64,000 bases of DNA from Isoetes taiwanensis (lineage: Eukaryota; Streptophyta; Lycopodiopsida; Isoetales; Isoetaceae): NCBI GenBank assembly GCA_021234155.1, contig JAJEKV010000001.1, forward strand, positions 16,251,491 through 16,315,490. The letters run 5' to 3'. This document shows, one piece after another, positions 44,064 to 56,178 of this stretch. Numbering within the stretch: the first letter of the stretch is position 1; each line of letters begins with the position of its first letter. The notes under the pieces are model-generated. The model saw only the letters and a list, made by a program, of their open reading frames with translations. It was not told where the DNA came from and ran no database searches. The position numbers were made by a program, and so were the translations under genes.

Positions 44064-44438
44064 GGGAGATGACGAAGAAGGCAACCAACAGGAACCCCAA
44101 GACTTCATAAAAGGTGAGTGTAAAATTTATGCAGCAATTGAGTCAGGGGAGATTAAGAATCAGTCTACAGTCATCTCGGCGAAAGGAGTCATAGATAGCA
44201 AGCCATATGTAGTATTGATAGACACAGGTAGTTCCCACAACTTTATCTCTCCAAGGCTTGCTGCTCTTATGAAGAATAAGATCTTGAAGTCGAAGCCTAG
44301 ACCAGTCAGCATGGCAAGCAGCGCTATTCGCCACACGAAAGGGAGAAGAATCAGTTTTGACATAGACCTTAGTGGAAGCAAGTGGCCCATGGGGGCAGAA
44401 GTGATGGACATTGGGAAATATGACCTCATAGTAGGAAT
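44064..44438 (+). mobile_element. Ty3/gypsy protease fragment
   Basis: A plus-strand frame with KPYVVLIDTGSSHNFISPRL, the retropepsin-like active-site strand of Ty3/gypsy elements, then MDIGKYDLIVGME. The latter also occurs in the protease of the large chromovirus near 20070 (MDIGKYDLIVGMEFL), so they are related lineages. It is cut on the left by the LINE and on the right by the LTR of the next element. Only this small part remains. Confidence 0.85.
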
Positions 44439-44900
44439 GGAGAGAGAAAGGAAAACAATGAGAACACAATGATGAGAACAAAACTCCTTGATATCAATGC
44501 TGATACATGAGCTCTCGCAATAGAGAGAAAACAGAATGGAGATAAGACCAAAGACTCATCTAAAACTCGAGTGCTAGCTCTGCTCATATATATAGTACAA
44601 TGGCCTCTGGCCCAATATAGACACTCTGTCAGATCTCGGTGCCGACTCCTGGAAGGAGGCCTAATTTGCAGGAATGTTGGCGGTGCCTCTTGAAGTGCCG
44701 AAAATCTCTGCCGATCTTTGGCACGGCCCGTCACTTGTCTTCTCTGCCTCTTCTTTGGCGTAGCGTGGCCTTCATATGGTCTGGCTGCTTGGTCTTCTGC
44801 TGGGCTTTTGACGACTGACTTGGACCTGACTGTGGATCCTTGTTCTTGACCTGGTCCGAGGCGTGCATGAATAGTCCTGTACCAGGACGTACAGGACTAA
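44439..44900 (-). repeat. 3' LTR of the minus-strand element
   Basis: On the minus strand it starts TGTTAGTCCTGTACGTCCTG, right after the polypurine tract, and ends in ...TCTCTCCA. It contains a TATA-like CTATATATATGAG (about 44598-44586), suited to an LTR promoter. Only one copy is visible, so the far boundary is approximate. Confidence 0.6.
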
Positions 44901-45523
44901 CACTCCCCCCCACCAAACGACACTCAGGGAGGAGAAAAGGGGGAATAGTTTCTGGTGGCGGAAACCCAGCAACATGAAATTCATCCTAGCGTGTATGAGG
45001 ACGGACACCAGAATGATAGTTGGTGATGAGGTGTTATGCCGCCGAGAGCTCCGGAGTGTTGAGACCGATGTTTGGAAGAGTCAATGAGAAATCACAGTGC
45101 ACCATCTCTTCAAAAGCCGCGGTGTGCTTCAAATAGGACCAAACCGGCATTCCATAAGAAGGCGGTGGCGAGAAGGCAAACCTTGTGCATTGGGTTGCAA
45201 TAATAAATAGGATGCTCACGGGCCAGAGAACTCAAAAGAAGACATTTGAGAGCGGCACAAAATCCTGTTTGTCTGTGAACAGATGGATCCGAGGAGGTGG
45301 CAGCACGCTCCAAAAAGAGATCAAGTCCAGAGACCGCTTGAGTGGGCGTCTGCCAACCTCGCTCATTGGGGATGCAGATCCAATTTTCAGTGTGCTCCAA
45401 GGTAGCGCCATTCTCTCAATTAGAGCGTCGAATAAAACGTGAATCCCACCGAAGATCGGTGGAGATCTGAACAAGAGTCCAGTCAGCGTGGCCTTCCATG
45501 AATTTAGTCCAAAATGGAAGACG

Positions 45524-47700
45524 TCAATCCGCAGTTAGATGGCGGGGGCGCGGGGGTGCACCTAGGGAAGCATATGGAGATTGAGCATTGCCTGTTGGCG
45601 TGGGTTGCTGGGCCTGCTCCCTGAATTCTCGAACAAGGTCTGCATCAAGAGCACGGCACCACTGATCCCAATCGGAGCCTGAGAGCATGGTATAAACTGG
45701 AGGATTAACCCAACCCGTGGGTATAGTCTTGCTATCCAGAAAGGCACGCAAGGTGTTGTAGCCACCCAGGTGTTGCATGTAAATTTGGGCAAACGGAAGA
45801 TCCTCAGGATGAGCTAAATTCTTCTGTACCTGTTCCAGCGTCTCGGCTTACCATAGAGATAAGTGATGAGCAATCTCAGGCATATACTCCGTGCAAAGAG
45901 TGTTGACATTAGCAGGATCCTGGAGATATGGATTGTTCTGTAATAACAGCCAATGAGCATGAGGGTTGCCTTGAACAATCCGATGGGCGTCATCTAAGAA
46001 TTTATCCTGTGTATCAGCCAGATAAAAATCATGAAAAATATAAACCATAGGCTGAACAACACGGAAGATAATTAAATCAGAATCCGCGCAATGGAGTTGA
46101 TCAAAGACTAAGAGGGCACAGAGTAAGCCTTTGTCTTCCATGGAAAGGTCCGGCCAGATCCGGAGAAAATCATCGCTGGCCAGGGGCTCACTAAGCTTGC
46201 CATTTGCCGAATACCATTTCAGAAAAGATGGCGTCGGGCTACCACATAATCCAGATAGCTAGAAGGCGTGAAAAAATCCTTAGGAATGCGGAGAGCGAGG
46301 TCAATGTATGCCTCCTGTTGAGTTTGTGCGTCTTCCGCAGATTGAACAACCTGCTTGAGCTGATGTTCCAAGTCTCAGATCTGATTATCTTTTTCCAGCA
46401 GGAGACGGGATTGATCACGGAACCTTCTGTGAGAGAGCGTGCCTTATGAAGAGGATTGTCCGGGAGTGGGAAGTTGAAGTCGAAGAGAGGCAATCTCAGT
46501 ATCATCAATGATTTTTTGTTTCTGAGCTTCTGTGAGTTGAGCCTGGAGAGGCGTGACCTGACTTTGAAGCATGGACAATTGGCCTTTGAGAGAAGTGATC
46601 TGCTTGTTGCGCTCCTTGGGCTCCTGGAGTGATGGTTGTAATTCTGAGAGGGGTCCGTGTACATTGTTTGGAGGTCAGCAAGGAGTGTGTCTTTGTTCTT
46701 GATCTGCTCCAACAATTCTTGAATATCGGACTGTAATTGGGCCTGTTGATCAGCAAGCAGGCTAGTCTATTCTTGTTCCGCCTTGAGAGATTCACATGCC
46801 TGTAAAAGAGCCTCATGCTTCTGTTGAAGACTGCCTTCAAGGGAGTGAGCTTTTGTGTGGGCTGCCTGGAAATCCCTGTGAACTGCTTCCGCGGCCTCCA
46901 TGTAAGCTTGAATGCCATTCATGAAGGTTTCTTGGGATTCCTGAAGCTTAATCACAACTGCTTGAACATCCTGTTGATATTGATACAAGGCCTGTCTAGA
47001 TGGTGGAGGGGTTGGGCCCTGTGGTCGATTAGACTGTGATGCCTGAGAAATATGGTGAGAAATTGGAGTGCGCGGTTTCCGTTGAGGAAGAGGAGACAGA
47101 AATAGCTTTTTCTAGATTTTGAGCATGACGAGGAGAAGGGTGAGGGCGTGAGGTGTCAGCCTGGTAGTCAACAGGAATGGGATTTGAGGGTTGATGGGTG
47201 GATGCTTGAGAAGTAGTATGCTGAGTTGTGGGGGAACCTGGACTGGGTGTAGGGACACAATTGTGGATGATGGCTTGAAGGTGAGCACCCACGACGGTTT
47301 CAAGGCCGGAAGAAGGGGCTGCTCGGATGCGATCAATTTCATGAAGAAGTCGTAGAAACAAAATTTGGGGCCAATCAATGGGATGAGTGGAGTGGATGGC
47401 CACAATAACAATGTTGAAAAACTGTTTATTTATGTGGGTATTCTTGATGGAATACCCATAGAACTTGCGCCACAGAAATTTAACAAAGAGGTCATGGGGC
47501 TTGGCAATATTTGAGAGTCTATGAGTGTTGGCCTGATAAGGAGTTTGGCCATACTGCGCGACATCCTGTTCCTGTAAAGCAGCCCAAGATAAAGCAGGCC
47601 TGCGTAAAGGTAACTGGAATACCTGAGAAAGAAGAAGCGGGGTGATCAGAATATCGGTCTGGTCGACCTTGATGGCGTACCCGTCCGTGGTGTTGATCAT
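45524..47700 (-). pseudogene. Coding region of the minus-strand LTR element (unrecognised, coiled coil)
   Basis: From 47700 downward: a folded-looking domain (DILITPLLLSQVFQLPLR, HDLFVKFLWRKFYGYS, FLRLLHEIDRIRAAP) that recalls the plant transposon-associated domain whose strands read I-T-x-x-x-I-x-x-x-L-x-L-P; a Pro/Ser/Thr/His-rich linker; a long Gln/Glu-rich heptad region (HEALLQACESLKAEQ, AVVIKLQESQETFMNGIQAY); and a C-terminal helical part (LLCALLVFDQLHCADSDLII, WDQWCRALDADLVREFREQ). It is probably a structural or gag-like protein. No enzyme motif is seen. The match to a known plant domain is weak and from memory. Confidence 0.45.
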
Positions 47701-47829
47701 GTGAGCAACAAACTGCTTGAGTTAGTCCGGATTTGGTGCAGGGAGGTCCTGCTTGGAGAATTCATAGAGCCCGTAGCGTTCCGCAACATACACATCAGGG
47801 AAACTAGGATTAGCAATTTGCGACCTTCA

Positions 47830-50455
47830 AATTTATGGTATGGAATATACATGGTTTGACAGAATTAAAATTCTTGGCAATAGGCAAATTTTGCGGACTA
47901 TGACATTCTTTGCTTCGTTGAAACTTTGGAACATGCGCTAAATAGATCACTGGATATCCATGGTTTTACGAAAATAGATACTGTTTGGAATGAAAAAGGA
48001 AGCAAGATTAGAGGTTGGGGGAGCATAACATGCTATGCGAAGGCGGAAATTGCAGGATGTGTCAGTTCAGTAAGAGCAATCATAATCAATACTTATGTCT
48101 TTGTCTAAAGGGAAATGGGGCTCTTATCTTCATTGCAATAGCCTATTTTAAACCTCTTGCACCGCAACCAGCATCTATAGTAATGAAGAACTATTTATTG
48201 CAGATCCTTTCATGCATATTGCAAATGATAGTGTGGAATTCCAGTCACAAGGACCTGTGTTTATTGTCGGAGATCTAAATGGCATGGTAGAAAATGTGCA
48301 AGCAATCAGATTTTCAGCTAGGAACAATGCGCTATGGCTTGAAGAAGAGAATATAGAAGCATTGGAGAGTAGACTTTCTACTAATAGAGAAGTCAATTCA
48401 ATGGGCAGACATGTATTACAGCTTTGCAGCACATTTGATATGCTTGTCTATAATGGTATGGCCAATTTTAATGCATCTGGCAATTTTACTTGTTTCCAAC
48501 CAAATGGTGAAAGTGCAGTGGACCTATTACTTGGGGAAGTAGATGCTATGCATCTCATAAAAGAGTTTAAAGTTGCTGATCGATCACCGAATTATGGTCA
48601 CGCTCCTTTGTGCATGCATGTACAGTTTCATTTTCAGACTAAACAACATAGAAATGATCCTAGGAGGATGCCATGTATAAATGCAAGCTACGCATTCACA
48701 AAGAACTATGAATGTGCACTTACCAACGCTCTTGCTAGCTCATTGGATATAAGACCATGCAAAATATAGCAAACAGCTGGTTGATGCAATTTTAGAAGTG
48801 GCTACGAATGTGACCAAAGGTCACAGATGTGTGGATCACGTAACAAATGGTATGACGAGAAATGCCGTCAAGCAAAAGCGCAATTTAAGAAAGCAAATGA
48901 TAAGAAGGAATCTAAAGCATATTATAGAAACTTGGTAAGGAGAAAGAAGGAGGTTTGGCTTAAAGTTTTGCATGCAAAAATGTTTACAGATATGAATTTC
49001 AAGCAATTTTGGATGAAAGAAAAAAGGCACCATGATCAACCTGAGTGCTTTCCAAAGAATGAATTGCTGAATTTTGTTGCTAAGCTTTATGATATCCCAG
49101 GAAATGCACCAATGCCATCAATTAGAGATGGGCATATCCCAATTTTTGATATACATGATGTACATGCATCGCTCCAAAAAATGCACAATGGTAAAGCTCC
49201 AGACCATCAAGGCTTAATAGCCAAATTGCTTAAGTGGTAGGGGATAGCACTGCAGAAGAGACTTGCTGATTTATGTAATCTGATCATAAGCTCGTGCAAG
49301 TTTCCAGAAACATGGTGCATAAGTAGAGTGATCCCCATTTATAAATCTGGCGAGAAGAAAGATATAAATAATTACAGGACCATTCTAGTTAGCAATTTGT
49401 TAACTAATCTTTTTGCATCTATGTTGGAGCTTAAAATAAGCAAATGGGCTGATGAACAAAAGGCTAGAGCACATTTGCCAAGCAGGCTTCAGGCCGGAAC
49501 ATTCGACCATTGATCATCTGGTGACATTACGTGCTGTAATGGAAGGAGCAAAAGGTAAAAACAACGAAAGATACTTAGCATTCATTGGCTTGGCGAAGGC
49601 ATTTGACAGTGTTAAAGGGCAAAATCTAGCTAGCAGGTTGGAACATTTCATGTGCCCATTGAACTTTGCCATGCAGTATCATGTATGTATGAACAAGTCC
49701 TCATTCAGCTTTCCATTCCATTTAACAAGAGCAGATAACTAGTATCACTGGAGTGAAACAAGAATGCCCTTGTTTGCCGACATTATTTGGTTTGTATATT
49801 GATGAAATAGAAGGCGGCTACAAAGGCAAGGAGGTGTAGGAGCAAATATTTATGGTTATGTAATCCAATTACTACTTTATCGAGATGACATAGTCCTTAT
49901 CTCACATAGTCTTTGCAGGGACTTCAACAACATCTAGATACATTAAATGAGTTTTGTATCGAGAGAAGTATGCAAGTAAACATAGATAAATCAAAGGCGG
50001 TGGTAAATGATACTAGGATTCAACCAAAATTTACAATTTATGGAAGAAATCTAGAAACGATCGGACAATACAAGTATTTAGGTATTGAAGTATCGGATCA
50101 TAAGTGGGTGATGCGGTACAAAATAGAGTCATAGGTGGCTTAAGAGCCTTATATGCTATGTTCCATATATGCCCGTCAAAATAACATATGCCAGCGGCAT
50201 TTGGAAAGCTTAATTTACAATGTGCAAGTCACGAGCGGTGGTGCTATATATGATCGTCGGGATCGGGCTCGGGATCTCTCTCAATATCTTTGGAAGAAAG
50301 TAGAGCAAATCTGAAAAAGATTTCTATCGAGGAGGAGCTTGGTGTAAAGGCTCGGACACCTTATTGTATGTTGTTGGCTGAAGCTAGTATGCTACCATTA
50401 GAGGCGAAGCCTTATATGGGACATTGGACTATGTAAATAGAATAAAGAGAGCTCC
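47830..50455 (+). mobile_element. LINE copy, 5'-truncated (plus)
   Basis: Begins inside or at the endonuclease start (FMVWNIHGLTELKFLAIG), continues with FIVGDLNGMVENVQAI (48258-48305), SAVDLLLGEVDAMHLIKEF, a linker (RNLVRRKKEVWLKVLHAKMF), then RT: VIPIYKSGEKKDINNYRTIL (49329), QAGFRPEHSTIDHLVTLRAV (49480), FCIERSMQVNIDKSKAVV (49945) and YKYLGIEV (50070). A late RT piece, EELGVKARTPYCMLLAEASM, lies near 50333-50390. It is cut at about 50455 by the next LINE. About six frame breaks. More AT-rich and older-looking than the minus copy at 39700-44045. Confidence 0.88.
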
Positions 50456-52270
50456 TCGGACCAATTGTCGAGGGCTGCGGAGGCGGCAGTCGCGGGCCCT
50501 CACTCGGCGGGATTTAGACCCGGCACTCAACCATTGACCACATATTCCGTTCGCGAACTTCGATTGAAGACAGGCGGGAACGCCCGTCGGGATCTATATT
50601 GTTGCTTTGTGGATTTTGCAAAGGCGTTTGACAACATTGCCTCGGGAAAAACTATGGGCAAGGCTGCACCTTACCGGGGTTCTGTAGATTTGCGAGAATG
50701 CGGTGTATAGGCTATATGAAAGATGCTGGGTGGGTTGCGGCGGACAAGCCAACCATTTGATAGTAGTATCGGGGTTAGCGTCGGGGATGCCCTCTCTCCC
50801 CAACATTGTTTGGGCTTTACATTGATCAATTGGAGAGCTGGCTTTGCGATAATGGGCGATGGAGCTCACCTTCTCTATCGAGATCATCGAGGCGGTTAAT
50901 ATATCGATGATGTGGACCTCTAACTTACACACCAGGCGGACATGCAAAAGCGACATCTCGATGCCACGGACACATTACATTGGCGGCGATATCTTGGCGT
51001 CAACACGGCCAAGACTAAGGTGGTTTCATATCATCTTCCCTCCTTGGTTACCAAGGCGAATGTGGAAGTTGCATCCACATACAAGTATTTGGGAGTGGAG
51101 TTTCCTTCTACTATGCATTGGGACACATCCATCGACTACAGTGGCGGCCCGGCTGGAAGGCACTATATGCAATGCAAAACAATAGTCATAGGCGAGGAGT
51201 TGTATGATTGGGCCCATCGGTCACACCTGTTCAAGGTCTTAGTAGAGCTGTCCTTTTATCTGGGGTGGAAGTATGGGGCCCAGTAGTATCACTTGCTACT
51301 TGGAATGACTTGGAGTAGGTCGAGAAAAGCCTTCTTGAAATGCGAGCACTAGGGGTGAAGTCCACGGTCCCATATCAAATTCTCTTTGCGGGGAGGCGAT
51401 TCTTGCCTCTTGGAGGGCCCTTGATCGCCACATTGTCTATTTTCAGAAGGTAATCAATATGGACGATGCTCGTCTCCCTAAACTAGCTTATATCATGGCA
51501 ATGGGGCCTTGGCGCCTCAAAGGCTTCTTTGGAGGAGGAAAAAGAGCTCAATGGTTGGCTAGATGGAATGTGCGAGAACACGAGGTGCATACATGTGCAA
51601 ACAGAGGCGGTCGCTATAGCTTGAGGCAATATCTTGATGCTTGCTTCCTCGGCAAGCTTTGGGATGCCAATGCCCTTGAACATGTCAAAGGCGGCACTGC
51701 TTATCGGCCACATAAATCCCACATTGGAGCGAGGCCCGCAATGCTACCTGCGTGCCCATTTGCCCATGAAAAGGCGGAACTCATTGCCTCCATTAGCACA
51801 CATCTTGGTTGAGGCGGGTAGATGGATTGGTGAGCCCGCGCCGGGGGCGAGGGCTCTGTCAATCTTTGCCAAATGGGAGTCATTGAGGATGAATCTCATA
51901 CCCTTCAAAGTTGCCCGACATATGATCAAATTCGGACGCTATCTTTGAATTGGTCGGGGCACAGCCAGCCGTTACATGTGACATTGAGCACACCATCCGT
52001 GCAGTCTTTGGGATCATACCTTGAGGAGGTTATGGACATGCGAGATCAGCTATGTCCTCGGGCACCACTTGACATGTATATATACATTGATGTATACTTA
52101 TGCGGTTTGGCGACATTCTTATTGCTTGCCACGGTTTTCCCTCGAAAACCCTTCGCCGGTGGGGGTTTTAACCGGACGGTAATAAGTTTGTTCGCTCCTT
52201 TGTGGGTCCCATAGGCGATTGGCCTCGATGGGCGATAAAAAATCATTCTCATTCTCATTCTCATTCTTTT
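50456..52270 (+). mobile_element. LINE copy, 5'-truncated within RT, 3' end intact (plus)
   Basis: Starts inside RT at QLSRAAEAAVAGPHSAGFRP, matching LTGWAEATGVRALTQAGFRP of the minus copy. It continues with DLYCCFVDFAKAFDNIASG (50598-50652), YKYLGVEFPSTMHWDTSI (51078-51131), YDWAHRSHLFKVLVELS and WLARWNVREHEVHTC, then a zinc-finger-like tail near 51885-51930. The 3' UTR ends with the conserved segment GGGTCCCATAGGCGATTGGC and GGGCGATAAAAAA, then (CATTCT)n at 52242-52266. Many residues match the minus LINE, so both are one family. Several frame breaks. Confidence 0.9.
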
Positions 52271-52929
52271 TTAGTTATGTAACATACGTGAGGTTGGTTG
52301 GTTTAATCAAGTGGTCAAGTGGGCGAAAAGGTGGAATATTATAATCCAATTGATGTTAGGCGGTTTGTGCAAACCAAAGTGCTAGATAAGCTTTGGACAT
52401 TCTGAAAAGATGGAGATGCCAAGAAGAAATTTTACAAAAATGAAATAAATGCTATGAATATGTATAAAGAGCGGGAATATCTAAAATGTGATATCGAGGA
52501 AGGGATTACATAAATTAATCTCCCAAATTAAGTGAGCTCTCATCATCTTGCAATAGAGACAGGGAGATGATAGGGCATCCCCCGCTGCGAACGTCTTTGC
52601 CCATGTTGCATAGTAGATCCGTGTGTTGAGACTGAACATCATACATTTTTCATGTCCGACTATGAACATATCAGGGAGTGCTTTGGTATAACCTACGATA
52701 CCTTATAGAGTCTATTACATCACTCACCCAGTCACCTCGGAAATTACATAAGTGATGTATTAAAAGAAAGGGCTGATACTATAACTTTGTATGAGCACAT
52801 GAGTGTTCTTGAAGCTAATGGCACTTTTGATTAGCTTATAACATATCAAATAACTTGTTTTGTAATAGATGTCATATAGATTGGAGGGTCTTTACATGAC
52901 AAAGCAATAAATTATTTATTTATTTATTT

Positions 52930-53440
52930 TAATAAGTGATTGAGAAAATTTCAAGAAGGAGTTTGAAGCGCAATACCTGCCTTCAGATTACTACCAATAA
53001 TCCAAAGAGAATGGGGTCATATTCAAAGAAAAGAGAGGAAGAGATCGTGAATGATTTCACTATGAAATTCAGTCATTTGGCTGTGCAGATGAATAACATG
53101 GACGCTCAAGAATTGACGAGGAAATACATCAACGGATTACGCATGGATATCTTCAGCGAAGTTAGTTACTCAAGATCCAAGGACTTAAGATATGCCATAA
53201 CCATCTGCTGCTTAGTTAAAGATTAATCTGAAAGCAAAAAGAAGTTATGCATGACATCCATACAACAGCCCAGATGATGAGAATGAGGGGCCGAGAAAAG
53301 AGAAAGGAGATAGATGTGGATCTTTTGAGAATGCATCGAGCAAAAGAAAGGAAGTATGGTTAAGTCCAAGGGATATCTGATGTTTACGTTGTGGTGGAAA
53401 TCCGCGATCGAAGTATTGTCCCGAAAATAAAGTTATTATA
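52930..53440 (+). mobile_element. Retrotransposon gag fragment
   Basis: One frame gives FKKEFEAQYLPSDYYQ, typical of Ty3/gypsy or copia-type gag cores, and near 53380-53425 another gives CLRCGGNPRSKYCPENK, a zinc-knuckle-like remnant. The parts lie in more than one frame. No LTR or pol was found next to it. Confidence 0.6.
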
Positions 53441-55746
53441 AGGTCTGAATATCTAGCATTATAACAGGGGGTTATTTTTATAGTTTTATACGCTTTTTCA
53501 CATGGTTTTTCTATGATTTCGACGTTGTATTCGTGAAGACATACTAAATAGTATTTCTAGAGTGCGCTTGTTTTGGGTCGTTGATTTGGGTTCGATGAAA
53601 TAATCCAGCGGTTGATACTGTCACTGCATGCATATGTATCAAGCCCCAATAACTTTTACCCTCTAGATTCTTGTGTTCTGGCGGCCAGGATTCTTCATGA
53701 CATGAAGATATTGTAGGTAATGGTTTTTTATTCTGGTTTTGGTTACAATAATAGTTCTGCTTATGCTACACCATAGTCTGAAGCAAAAAGTATGAGCAAA
53801 AGTCTGGGTACTCTCTACATCCTTCTGTCGTTTGTGCTTCTAGTTCTGACCCTAATATCGTCGATCATTGCGTTGATTTTCTAAAAGTGATAGTTTTTCC
53901 TGCTTTTGTCTCGTTGGTCCTCCTGGCTCCGGCAAAACCACCGTGCATATGCCTAGAGTTCTTCGGAAAAAGGGGTTAATGATTACGAAGCTAACAAAGA
54001 ATTTAGGGTTCAGGGTTTTTAGCAGACAATGCTTGATGGAGTCGCCCGATAGCTATATGGAACACATGAATTTTTCGTCCTTAGGATAAGCGAATGGCCT
54101 TCTCCATCTATTTGTGTAAGTTCATCTTGTCATTTTCTCCATTCGGTTCCTCATCATCTCAAAAATTCTGATATGTCATATGCTAGTATCTTAGGGGGTG
54201 AAGAAATGGGAAGGGGGCACAAACATGCATGAATTTCAGCGGTTATTGGATGAGGCAAGGCAGGAGAAAAGGTATGGGCGTTCTATCTTAATCTTGGTGA
54301 AATCCCTTTTTAGGTAAAGCAAACAAGAGCAACAACAGCTTGTTCCTCATCATACGAAAATCTAAGCGAGGTTGTGATTTGCTTGTCTATGGTGAAAAAT
54401 CCTTACAGCGTTATAATTCCAGACTTGTTAGCATATTTCCAGTATTCAGTACAAACAAGCTGCGGTTATGCCACTTGAAAAAAATTGTTAAGAGGGCTAT
54501 GAATGACAAAAACGGGGGTGTCCTTACCGTAAACTTCTTTGAAAGTTTAGTGGCGAGGCGTGAAGAGTGAGAAGAATGGAAGACATTCTCTTATTACGGT
54601 TCCGGATGGAGATCTTTGCGGTGGTTTTGAATGTATTAGAAATGGTTCTATCGAAGCCATCTACAAGAATAATAACTCAATGATGCAACTTTACGGTCCT
54701 GCTGCAATGACGAAAATATATCTTTGAGAGAATAATGGAAAAAAGCGGGGAATTAGCATCAAATGATTCTGGCCGGACCTTTCAATAGAGGTAATGGCAA
54801 TGGCATGGTGCCACAGTACGCGAAAAAAAGTATCTCTGTCACTCTGGCTGATATTCAAGAAGCTTTATATCGATCTAGGATCTGCTGTAGGGAAGATGCA
54901 AGTAAAACAAATGATTGAAAAAGCAGTTATTTGATGCACCTTGAAAAAAGCCATGAATGATTCTGATGTTAATACTGACCATATATTGGCTTGCCGGGAT
55001 GCTTGAAGATGGTATGAATCCTATATACTTGACGCCATGCAACTATTTCTTGCCTAAGACATCATAAACCACGAGGTATTTTACTAGTGGTTTCAATCTT
55101 TGGTGGAAGATTGCAAGGAGCCTCAACCGTGGAGCCTCATTGTAAATGTAATGCTATTTCAAATCTTTTTTACGTATAACACTTTTTCTACTATTCATGA
55201 TCAAAGTTTGCATTAATGATTAGGCTGAGATAGGTTCTTAGAAAACTAGCTTGCTTTCAATTTATGGTAAACTGCGCTCTGCTCTGCGAGGATGCCCGCA
55301 ATGTTTGATAACATATATATGAAGAATATATTATGGATTGTAATGCTTTCCATGATAACATGCATGCATACTTTTGTTAGATGAAGCTATAAGTGCCCTT
55401 GATTGTCAACGCTATAGTGGATTTTTTACCTTGGGTGTGGCATTGTTCAATGCAATCTTGGTTTGTTTACCTTGGGAGTGGCATCCTTTATTTTGACATT
55501 GTACAACGCTATAGTTTTAGAGTAAGGGGTGGAAGTTTGGCAAAGAGAGTACTAGAGAGAATACGAAATCACATTTCTAAATTTGAAGTTTGACAAGGGC
55601 GAGAATAACAATGGTGTTTTCTAAATACTTGTGATTTATATGTGCAAAATTGTATTCTTTAACAATTTGGTCAACGTGTAACTAATCGCACATAGACCAT
55701 CTTTAAGGCCCCAGAAGGCCAAAAAAAATTTTTAGTTAACACAAAC
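53441..55746. other. Unassigned stretch with scattered short frames
   Basis: No gene I can name. At 53909-53950 one frame reads CLVGPPGSGKTTVHMPRVL, a textbook Walker A (P-loop) shape, but without a Walker B or flanking homology that I recognise. A 76-codon frame at 54340-54570 (SKRGCDLLVYGEKSLQRYNS, basic) has no known family. Near 55390-55540 short words (CTTGGGTGTGGCATTG and CTTGGGAGTGGCATCC; CAACGCTATAG twice) are repeated locally. Confidence 0.35.
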
Positions 55747-56178
55747 ATTAACACACAACTAACATTATTAACACAAACCATTGCATTTGACACATTTAAA
55801 TTAAAATCCCCCTTAAACCCCCTTTGGTTTGGGTGCATATTCACACCGGGGTTACGTAGGGCAGCGAGAGCCTCAAAAAATTTATAATACATGTACAAAA
55901 TTAACACCATTAAGTACATTCTCTCAAACCTTATAGTATTTTGCAAACCTCAATATACAGTATACAAAAACTTGTACATGCATACCCCACAAACGAGGAT
56001 CGCTACGTACGGTCCAGATCGAGGAATAAAGGGCAAGTATGCCCATCTGACAGCTCTCGATGCCCGGAGTAACCCCCCGTGTGAATATGCACCCAAACCA
56101 AAGGGGGTTTAAGGGGGATTTTAATTTAAATGTGTCAAATGCAATGGTTTGTGTTAATAATGTTAGTTGTGTGTTAAT
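55747..56178. mobile_element. Inverted-repeat element, 110 bp arms
   Basis: Left arm 55747-55856 and right arm 56069-56178 are near-perfect inverted copies (ATTAACACACAACTAACATT at the left end; its complement at the right end). The 212 bp between them has no ORF of note. The low arm divergence suggests a young insertion or active gene conversion. No clear target duplication. It fits a MITE or a foldback element; no transposase is present. Confidence 0.85.

Larger units (their letters stand above)
44439..47825 (-). mobile_element. LTR retroelement with a long coiled-coil ORF and no visible pol (minus)
   Basis: Inferred from an LTR at 44439-44900, a polypurine tract read on the minus strand just inside it (TTTGGTGGGGGGGAG, 44915-44901) and a long coding-like region on the same strand. 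It sits inside the gypsy protease fragment, so it inserted there. Its 5' end and 5' LTR are not seen; the next element begins at about 47830. No protease, RT or integrase could be found. It may be a non-autonomous element or a partly deleted one. It is broken, with several breaks. Confidence 0.6.

Noticed and set aside
46239-46715. 158-codon minus frame as a separate gene
   Set aside because: It overlaps the coiled-coil coding region of the same strand in another frame and has basic, Ser/Arg-rich composition without a motif.
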